A stretch of 7,392 bases of DNA, taken from Vulcanimicrobiota bacterium. Its GTDB lineage: Bacteria > Vulcanimicrobiota > Vulcanimicrobiia > Vulcanimicrobiales > Vulcanimicrobiaceae. Within the stretch, counting starts at the first letter, position 1. The number at the start of each line of letters is the position of its first letter. Made by a program: the position numbers and the translations under genes. Positions 1-5,077 of the stretch are shown one piece after another. The notes beneath the pieces were generated by a model. That model was not told where the DNA came from. It saw only the letters and a list, made by a program, of their open reading frames with translations, and did not search any database. The DNA is taken from the NCBI GenBank assembly GCA_014305015.1, contig JACRUB010000160.1:3986-11377 (forward strand), given 5' to 3'.

Positions 1-467
1 ACTGCGTCCGCTTCGGGCATCAGCCAAGACTCGTGCACTTTTCCGAGATCGGTAATGACGGTGATGAGCGGAATGTGCGTCATCTTCGCGTCGGCGCGCG
101 CGCGTAGCGCCGCGTGATTGAGCAACGGGTGCACCGAGACGATCACATCCGGCTCGTACGACAGGAACAGATCGCGCAACCGTTCGCGGTAGAGCGGCTC
201 GCAAAAACGCACGATTGCCTTATAACGGCGGCGTCCATTGGTTGCATAATAGAGCGCGCCGTAGACCGGAGGTGCATAGCGCAGCGCTGAGCTATAGGCC
301 AGGCCGAGCTGGGTGAGTGGGAAAGAGCAGTGCGCGGCGACGTCGTCGATGCGGTGCTCAAACGAAAAAGGCTCTTTGATTTCATCGAGGGCAGCGGTAA
401 TGGCGACCGATGCGCTGCGGTGCCCACCCCCCGTATCGGAGATGAGAAAGAGAGCCCGTTTGGTCAT
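1..467 (-). CDS. MGDG synthase/UgtP-type glycosyltransferase, N-terminal part (runs off the left edge)
   Basis: The frame is open from ATG 467-465 to the window edge, giving 155 residues with no stop. The protein begins MTKRALFLISDTGGGHRSAS. The GGGH motif (residues 13-16), the VHPLLN segment (112-117) and TVITDL...H..W (136-148) are the hallmarks of the N-terminal domain of monogalactosyldiacylglycerol synthase-like enzymes (MGDG_synth family, related to Bacillus UgtP and to MurG). Known members transfer galactose or glucose from a UDP-sugar to diacylglycerol at the inner membrane. The UDP-sugar-binding C-terminal half lies outside the window, so the donor and true substrate cannot be read. 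A strong GGAGG site precedes the start. The gene lies 9 bases after the hydroxylase stop, so the two are probably co-transcribed. The family call is secure; the exact lipid acceptor is not. Confidence 0.85.
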   Translation of the reverse strand, partial: MTKRALFLISDTGGGHRSASVAITAALDEIKEPFSFEHRIDDVAAHCSFPLTQLGLAYSSALRYAPPVYGALYYATNGRRRYKAIVRFCEPLYRERLRDLFLSYEPDVIVSVHPLLNHAALRARADAKMTHIPLITVITDLGKVHESWLMPEADA

Positions 468-470
468 CTT

Positions 471-475
471 CCTCC
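471..475 (-). promoter_or_regulatory. Ribosome binding site of the glycosyltransferase
   Basis: GGAGG read on the minus strand, followed by AAG and the ATG at 467. It sits inside the 9-base gap after the hydroxylase stop codon. This supports the chosen start and suggests coupled translation of the two genes. Confidence 0.7.
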
Positions 476-476
476 G

Positions 477-1022
477 TTATATGCGAGCCGGCTGACGTTT
501 GAGGCGCCGCAGCGCGGCATTTCGCATTTTCCGGCTAGTCGGCGCAAGTTTGGCCATGAGCGCCCGAGCCGGAGCGTCGTAGAAGCGGAATATGTCGCCA
601 AACTCAACGTCAGGGTTTCGGTGGTGCCCGTCGTGGTCCTCGGGCAAGACAATTGAGAGGGGCCGCAGGAGGGAAATCACCCATCCGGGGGTCCGCCAGC
701 CGAGGTCGGTGGTATGCCGCCACCAGACATGAAGCTGCCCGAGGGCGAGCCCCGCAATCGCTCCCGGCCACGAAAGCCAGAGCACCGAGGCCGCAATCAG
801 CAAGTAGGGGAGCGCTCCCAAAATACCGTCGAGCAGCACTGAGGGATCTTTGGAGATGACCGCGTGATCCCAGTACGAGCGCTTCTTATCATGATGCGTT
901 CGCAAGTGGAGTGTGAACCACAGATGCTGTGGAACGTGGTAGAAAAATGTGGATGCAAAATCACCGACGATTAACACAATAGCGGCTGCCGAAACACCAT
1001 AGCCGATCTGTGAGAGAATCAT
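477..1022 (-). CDS. Fatty acid hydroxylase/sterol desaturase superfamily membrane protein
   Basis: This 181-residue protein carries the histidine clusters of the membrane di-iron fatty acid hydroxylase superfamily: HVPQH (H29, H33), HLRTHH (H39, H43, H44), HVWWRH (H98, H103) and DHDGHH (H130, H133, H134), followed by a FGDIFRFYD segment near 141-149. Hydrophobic stretches at about 7-28 and 66-96 look like membrane segments. The C-terminal tail is basic. Superfamily members use O2 to hydroxylate or desaturate lipids, sterols or carotenoids; which substrate applies here cannot be told. It is shorter than many sterol desaturases but has all the boxes, so it is probably intact. It lies just upstream of the lipid-type glycosyltransferase on the same strand, suggesting joint work on a membrane lipid. 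Its ATG overlaps the divergent transglycosylase start, and only a distant AGGA precedes it. Confidence 0.78.
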   Translation of the reverse strand: MILSQIGYGVSAAAIVLIVGDFASTFFYHVPQHLWFTLHLRTHHDKKRSYWDHAVISKDPSVLLDGILGALPYLLIAASVLWLSWPGAIAGLALGQLHVWWRHTTDLGWRTPGWVISLLRPLSIVLPEDHDGHHRNPDVEFGDIFRFYDAPARALMAKLAPTSRKMRNAALRRLKRQPARI

Positions 1023-1702
1023 TTTATCGTCTTTTCCTACGCGTCGCGGTGCTAAGTTGTATTTATTGTACCTTGAGTAGCTGCACCGGCGCTAGCCCCA
1101 AGGATTTCTACCGGAACCCGGTAACCGTTGCGCAAATCGATGTCGTCGTTAATAATGCCTTAAGCTGGCACTCACCCGCTTATACCCAAAGCATTGCCGG
1201 AGTTATCCTTTTGCACGACGGACGCCCTTTTGCGCATCAGAATCTTGCGGTGGCGCGGTCAATCGAGCGGTCCAATGAACGCATCTCGACTTTTGACGCA
1301 TTGCACCTTGCCGATATAGCCGTCCGCGCCGCCGGGGCGCAGGGTTTGAACCCCGAATTTTTCTGCGCGACGATTCTGCAAGAATCGGCATTCGATCCGG
1401 ATGCTCTCTCGAGCGCGGGTGCAATCGGTATCGCGCAATTTACACTTGAGACGGCGCAGTCGTATGGAGTCGATCCGTTCGATCCTGCGGCTGCCCTGCG
1501 GGGTTCGGCTGCACTGCTCGCGCAGTACGTGCGTGAGTATACCGGCCGTTACGACGATCCATACGCTGCCGCACTTGCGGCGTATAACGCAGGCCCGGGT
1601 TCCGTCGCGCAGTACCATGGCGTCCCCCCGTATGGCGAAACGCAATCGTACATTGGCGACATCTATTACCGGTGGGCACGCCTCCTCCGGGATGAACGGT
1701 AA
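1010..1702 (+). CDS. Lipoprotein lytic transglycosylase (SLT domain)
   Basis: The 230-residue product starts at GTG 1010. Basic residues (R2, R7, R11) precede a hydrophobic stretch and the lipobox LSSC (22-25), so a lipoprotein signal peptide with C25 lipidation is expected. The C-terminal half is a Slt-type lytic transglycosylase domain: ILQES with likely catalytic Glu E125, GAIGIAQF (137-144), AAYNAGPGSV (190-199) and ETQSYI (210-215). Such enzymes cleave peptidoglycan glycan strands, forming 1,6-anhydro-muramyl ends, during wall growth, turnover or assembly of envelope machines. Residues 26-95 match nothing I recognise and may form a spacer. The start is the only useful in-frame one: the next GTG (1049) would remove the basic N-region of the signal. 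No clear Shine-Dalgarno sequence is visible. The stop overlaps the permease start. Confidence 0.85.
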   Translation: MRESFYRLFLRVAVLSCIYCTLSSCTGASPKDFYRNPVTVAQIDVVVNNALSWHSPAYTQSIAGVILLHDGRPFAHQNLAVARSIERSNERISTFDALHLADIAVRAAGAQGLNPEFFCATILQESAFDPDALSSAGAIGIAQFTLETAQSYGVDPFDPAAALRGSAALLAQYVREYTGRYDDPYAAALAAYNAGPGSVAQYHGVPPYGETQSYIGDIYYRWARLLRDER

Positions 1703-3182
1703 TCGCTTGGCGTTACTCGCGCGTTTGTTCGCCCGCCAGCCGCTTGCATGGACAAGTTCGGAGTCCGCCGGGCCTCCACTGCGTCGTGCACTGGGTTGGC
1801 CGGCGCTTACATGCATTGGCCTCGGCACAATGCTCGGCGGAATCTTTCCCACGATCGGCGCTGGCGCACACCACGCAGGTCCGGCCGTCATCCTTTCGTT
1901 CGTACTCTCGGGCATCGTGTGTCTTGCAGTCGCGCTATGCTACGCAGAGTTTGCCTCGATGGTGCCGGTCGCCGGAAGTGCATACACCTACGCATACGCG
2001 ACACTGGGTGAGATTGTTGCGTGGATCATCGGCTGGGATTTAATTCTCGAATACGGCATCAGCGCGGCGCCGGTCGCGTCGTCGTGGTCCGCGTATGCGC
2101 AGTCGTTCCTTGGGACGTACGGAATCGTCTTACCGCATTGGGCGGCGATAGCACATTTGAGCATCAACGGACCATGGTGGTGGCCCGGCAGTTACGACTT
2201 GGTACACTCCCAAATCGATCTGCTTGCGGCGCTCATCGTGCTTGCAATTTCCGGCTTGCTCGCGATCGGCATTCGCGAATCATCGCGTGTGAATATCGCC
2301 TTCGTAGCATTACAGCTGGCGGCGATGGCGGTGTTTTTCATCGCCGTGGGGCCGCATGTAAAACCGGCCAACTTACATCCCTACGCGCCCTACGGCTGGC
2401 ATGGCATTATCGGCGCTACAGCTCTCGTGTTTTTCGCATACATCGGGTTCGACACGGTAACGGTAGCGTCTGAAGAGGCGCACGATCCGCATCGCAACGT
2501 GCCGATCGGCATCATGCTCTCGCTCGTCATCGGGGGCGTCCTCTACGTCGGCTTGACATACGTGACTGTAGGCGCCTTGCAGTTTACCAAACTGAGCGAC
2601 GGCGGCGCGATGAGCGATGCGATCCGTGCCGTAACACAAAACAAGTGGCTGCGCGACATCGTCGATTTCGGGGGCGTGGCGGGCAATACGACGGTCATGC
2701 TGACGTCGCTCTTAGGACAAGTCCGAATCTTTTACGTGATGGCCCGCGATCGCATGTTGCCGCCGGGTGTCGCTCAGATTCATAAAGTGTTTCGTACGCC
2801 TGCGCGAATGACGATGATTACCGGCGTCATTGTCTCCATTTTGGCGGCGATCGTTCCACTTGAAAAGCTGCTGGCGCTCGTAAATATTGGAACGCTCTCG
2901 GCATTTGCGATCGTTTCCGCAGGCGTCGTGGTGCTGCGCTTTACAAATCCCAGTGCGCAACGGCCATTCCGCGTGCCGCTTGGGCCGGTGATCGGCGCCT
3001 TCGGATTTCTCGCCTCGATTTACTTGATCGTTGCCGGGCTCTCGATGGAAACCTGGATTCGCTTTGTCGTGTGGTTTCTCGTCGGTCTGGCCGTCTACGC
3101 ACTCTACGGCTACTGGCACTCCCGCCTAAGAACCAATGAGGCTCCTCCGCCCTTGTCATCCTCAGCTGATAGCTTGCCCTGA
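1692..3182 (+). CDS. APC superfamily permease, cationic amino acid transporter (CAT) type
   Basis: The product is a 496-residue, highly hydrophobic protein with about 12 predicted membrane segments, typical of CAT-family (YhdG-like) amino acid permeases. Family signatures in order: glycine-rich TM1 GLGTMLGGIF (43-52), CYAEFASMVPVAGSAYTYAY (83-102), IIGWDLILEYG (112-122), FFAYIGFDTVTVASEEA (247-263), GQVRIFYVMARDRMLPP (342-358), RTP (368-370), NIGTLSAF (398-405) and RPFRVP (424-429). It should import amino acids with cation coupling; the specific substrate is unknown. The frame stays open upstream to 1401, but that part overlaps the transglycosylase in another frame and has no permease character, so ATG 1692 is chosen. 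It overlaps the transglycosylase stop by 11 bases, suggesting coupled translation; no SD is visible. Its last codons lie in a repeat-like element. Confidence 0.88.
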   Translation: MNGNRLALLARLFARQPLAWTSSESAGPPLRRALGWPALTCIGLGTMLGGIFPTIGAGAHHAGPAVILSFVLSGIVCLAVALCYAEFASMVPVAGSAYTYAYATLGEIVAWIIGWDLILEYGISAAPVASSWSAYAQSFLGTYGIVLPHWAAIAHLSINGPWWWPGSYDLVHSQIDLLAALIVLAISGLLAIGIRESSRVNIAFVALQLAAMAVFFIAVGPHVKPANLHPYAPYGWHGIIGATALVFFAYIGFDTVTVASEEAHDPHRNVPIGIMLSLVIGGVLYVGLTYVTVGALQFTKLSDGGAMSDAIRAVTQNKWLRDIVDFGGVAGNTTVMLTSLLGQVRIFYVMARDRMLPPGVAQIHKVFRTPARMTMITGVIVSILAAIVPLEKLLALVNIGTLSAFAIVSAGVVVLRFTNPSAQRPFRVPLGPVIGAFGFLASIYLIVAGLSMETWIRFVVWFLVGLAVYALYGYWHSRLRTNEAPPPLSSSADSLP

Positions 3183-3203
3183 GCGCGGCCGAAGGGAAGG
3201 GCG
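3148..3203. repeat. Short repeat-like inverted-repeat element at a convergent gene junction
   Basis: A perfect 7-base inverted repeat (CGCCCTT at 3148-3154, AAGGGCG at 3197-3203) encloses a smaller one (CCCT 3177-3180, AGGG 3193-3196) and a CTCAG/CTGAG pair (3161-3165, 3179-3183). On the minus strand the text resembles the widespread intergenic repeat built from CCTTCG...CTCAGG and GAGGATGACAAGGG; that likeness is from memory. The core CCCTGAGCG returns at 5035. The element contains the permease stop and ends two bases before the hydrolase stop. It could fold into a hairpin and act as a two-way terminator, but no T-run follows either arm. Confidence 0.55.
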
Positions 3204-3204
3204 C

Positions 3205-3954
3205 CTACGCAAACACTTTCTTAAAGAAGACCTGCACTAAGCTCCATGCATCGGCGACGACTTGCGAATGATCGCTTCCGCCGATATGGTCGCTGCTTCC
3301 GCGGAAGAACGCGTGTCCCTCAGTCGGGTAGACTTGAATCTCGAACACCTTCCCAGCTTCATCCAAGGTCTTGCGAATACGCTCGACGTGTTCCATCGTG
3401 ATCCAGTCGTCTTTGCCGCCGAAAGCCAAGAGAATGGGACATCTGAGATCCTTCGCATCAGCGAGGGCTTCCGGTTCGCCGCTCGGCATCGGCGACGCGA
3501 TTTGCCCGCCATAAAAACACGCGGCTCCGGCGATGCCGGGAAGGGTGGCTGAGAGAAATGCCACGGTCCCCCCAAAACAAAAGCCCCAGGTCGCAACCTT
3601 TCCCGTTTTGACAAAATCTTGGGCGCTGAGCCAGTCGCACGAGGCCATCGTGTCTTTACGCAGTGAGTCTCGTGTAACTTGTCCTGCCACCGCGAAGCCG
3701 CGGTCGAGGCCTTCGGGCGTATATGGTTCGTTCAGATCGGGGTCGGTGCGGTGATAATAATTCGGAGCAAGTGCGACGTAGCCGGCGCTCGCAACCAGGT
3801 CGCAAATCCGCTTGACTTCCTTGTTCACACCAAAGATTTCTTGAAAAATAATAACCGCCGGATGTGGTCCCGAAGCCGGATCCGGCCTGGCGACGTACGC
3901 CGGCATCGAGGAGCCATCGTGTTGGATTTGGATAAGCGAATTTTGAACGGTCAT
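3205..3954 (-). CDS. Dienelactone hydrolase family protein
   Basis: This 249-residue alpha/beta hydrolase has the length and layout of dienelactone hydrolase (carboxymethylenebutenolidase) proteins. Visible landmarks: FQEIFGVN (37-44) with the family Glu E39, GFCFGG (124-129) with nucleophile C126, FGGKDDWI (178-185) with likely catalytic D182, and EGHAFF (212-217) with H214. The Cys-Asp-His triad is therefore complete. The classical enzyme opens dienelactone rings in chloroaromatic breakdown, but many homologues act on other small esters or lactones, and nothing nearby points to aromatic catabolism. No signal peptide is seen, so it is probably cytoplasmic. A good GGAGGG site precedes the ATG. 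The gene stands alone, divergent from egtD and convergent with the permease. The family is secure; the substrate is open. Confidence 0.9.
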   Translation of the reverse strand: MTVQNSLIQIQHDGSSMPAYVARPDPASGPHPAVIIFQEIFGVNKEVKRICDLVASAGYVALAPNYYHRTDPDLNEPYTPEGLDRGFAVAGQVTRDSLRKDTMASCDWLSAQDFVKTGKVATWGFCFGGTVAFLSATLPGIAGAACFYGGQIASPMPSGEPEALADAKDLRCPILLAFGGKDDWITMEHVERIRKTLDEAGKVFEIQVYPTEGHAFFRGSSDHIGGSDHSQVVADAWSLVQVFFKKVFA

Positions 3955-3959
3955 CTTGC

Positions 3960-3964
3960 CCTCC
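3960..3964 (-). promoter_or_regulatory. Ribosome binding site of the dienelactone hydrolase
   Basis: GGAGG on the minus strand, five bases before ATG 3954. It is among the best-spaced Shine-Dalgarno sequences in the window and supports the chosen start. Confidence 0.75.
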
Positions 3965-4012
3965 GGAGCAGGCTGGAGTTCGTTTCCGGCATCTTGTTAC
4001 CTCGGACCGTTT

Positions 4013-4018
4013 GAGGGG
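4013..4018 (+). promoter_or_regulatory. Ribosome binding site that decides the egtD start
   Basis: GAGGGG lies four bases before ATG 4023. It overlaps the in-frame TTG at 4011, which therefore cannot be the start, and it is 13 bases from the second ATG (4032). ATG 4023 is thus preferred. Confidence 0.65.
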
Positions 4019-4022
4019 TAGT

Positions 4023-5033
4023 ATGCACCCTATGCGTTCGACGCTCACCCGGATATCCGACCGCCTTGAAATCGTCACGGCTTCGCAGCCTGTCCACGTC
4101 GCAACTTTTGGCGAGGATGTCGTGCTCGGTCTCTCGAGCCGTCCGCGTACGCTGCCGGCAAAGTACTTCTACGACGATTTGGGCTCGACGCTGTTCGAAG
4201 CAATCACAAAACTTCCCGAATATTATTTGACGCGCGCCGAGACCGAAATTCTGCGCGAGTACGGCTGGGAAATCGTACGTTCGCTCGACGCGCCGTTCGA
4301 GATGCTCGAACTCGGCAGCGGCAGTGCGATCAAGACGCGCCTGCTCATCGAAGAAACACTGCGCGTGCAACGCTCGCTGCATTACTGTCCGATCGATATC
4401 TCGCCCGATGCGCTCCGCGAATCCGCGGCCTCGCTTGTCGCTTCATTCTCCAACCTGTCGATTACGGGGTATGCGGCCGATTACTTCGCCGTGCTGGGTA
4501 CACCGGACTTAGCGCTCAAGCGTCCCGTGCTTGCGCTCTTGCTTGGATCGAACATCGGCAACTACGAACCGGAACAGGCGCACCGCCTGCTCCTCGCGGT
4601 TGCGTCTTCGCTTCGCGGCGGCGACGGATTGCTAGTTGGCGCAGACTTGAAGAAAGACCGCGAAACCCTGGAGCTTGCGTATAACGATCCGACGGGGGTG
4701 ACGGCCGCCTTCAATAAAAACATGCTCGCGCGAATCAATCGCGAATTCGGTGGGGATTTCAACCTACACGCCTTCGATCATACGGTGCACTACGAAGAAG
4801 AGCGCGGTGCGGTCGATTCGTTCCTACAAGCACGCGGCGCGCAATATGTACGCCTCAATGATCTCGATCTCGATCTTGAATTCCAAGACGGCGAGCGCAT
4901 CCACACGGAATCATCGTACAAATTCTCGCTTGAAGACTTAGAGAATTTTGGAGCCGCCGCCGGCTTTGGCCTGGCCAAAACGTGGTTCGATTCCGAGAAG
5001 CGCTTCAGCCTCAACCTTTTTATGCGCAATTAG
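4023..5033 (+). CDS. egtD: L-histidine N(alpha)-methyltransferase (EgtD)
   Basis: This 336-residue protein matches EgtD (about 320 residues in Mycobacterium) throughout. EgtD uses three SAM molecules to trimethylate the alpha-amino group of histidine, giving hercynine, the first step of ergothioneine synthesis in the cytosol. Landmarks: KYFYDDLGSTLFEAI (47-61), LPEYYLTRAE (64-73), SAM-binding ELGSGSAIKT (96-105), DISPDALRES (125-134), LGSNIGNYEPEQA (174-186), the AYNDPTGVTAAFNKN stretch (219-233) and HTESSYKF (294-301). E296 and S298 correspond by motif to the histidine-recognising Glu282 and Ser284 of the mycobacterial enzyme. The usual RIEMHL motif is replaced near 261-268. No egtB, egtC or egtE is in the window; a sulfoxide synthase would be needed elsewhere for ergothioneine. 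The start follows from the Shine-Dalgarno site. The next gene is 44 bases downstream. Confidence 0.9.
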   Translation: MHPMRSTLTRISDRLEIVTASQPVHVATFGEDVVLGLSSRPRTLPAKYFYDDLGSTLFEAITKLPEYYLTRAETEILREYGWEIVRSLDAPFEMLELGSGSAIKTRLLIEETLRVQRSLHYCPIDISPDALRESAASLVASFSNLSITGYAADYFAVLGTPDLALKRPVLALLLGSNIGNYEPEQAHRLLLAVASSLRGGDGLLVGADLKKDRETLELAYNDPTGVTAAFNKNMLARINREFGGDFNLHAFDHTVHYEEERGAVDSFLQARGAQYVRLNDLDLDLEFQDGERIHTESSYKFSLEDLENFGAAAGFGLAKTWFDSEKRFSLNLFMRN

Positions 5034-5055
5034 CCCCTGAGCGGGACCGAGGGCT
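5032..5055. repeat. Second, shorter copy of the CCCTGAGCG repeat after egtD
   Basis: AGCCC (5032-5036) and GGGCT (5051-5055) are a perfect 5-base inverted repeat around CTGAGCGGGACCGA. The segment 5035-5053 starts CCCTGAGCG and ends CCGAGGG, like the one at 3177-3196 (CCCTGAGCG...CCGAAGGG). It begins inside the egtD stop codon. It may form a weak hairpin that dampens readthrough into the peptidase gene; no T-run follows, so terminator function is only a guess. Confidence 0.45.
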
Positions 5056-5077
5056 ACGAGAGCTAACCACCTTTGCT

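Larger units (their letters stand above)
3955..4022. promoter_or_regulatory. Divergent intergenic region between the hydrolase and egtD
   Basis: These 68 bases separate the two divergently read genes and are the natural place for both promoters. They hold a ribosome binding site at each end. I could not pick convincing -35/-10 boxes or an operator on either strand. Confidence 0.35.

Noticed and set aside
477..1022. Idea that the hydroxylase is a carotene hydroxylase (CrtZ)
   Set aside because: Size and histidine content are near CrtZ, but the text around the His boxes does not match CrtZ as I remember it and no carotenoid genes are visible, so only the superfamily is named.
1401..1691. 97-codon open extension upstream of the permease ATG
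   Set aside because: It overlaps the transglycosylase domain in another frame, is Arg/Ser-rich and has no permease features. The family N-terminus fits ATG 1692.
1259..1915. 218-codon minus-strand open frame
   Set aside because: It is antisense to the transglycosylase and permease, both of which show full family motifs. Its product is basic and low in recognisable structure; such shadows are common in GC-rich DNA.
3183..3204. Classical rho-independent terminator between the permease and the hydrolase
   Set aside because: Hairpin potential exists, but no T-run follows on either strand, so it is listed only as a repeat.
4860..4877. Tandem GATCTC units (three in a row) inside egtD
   Set aside because: They encode an Asp-Leu run (280-285) within the normal reading frame. 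Three short units with one mismatch look like chance and codon preference, not a functional repeat.
4982..5077. Open extension upstream of the S9 peptidase ATG
   Set aside because: It overlaps the end of egtD and would bury the signal peptide that starts at ATG 5078.
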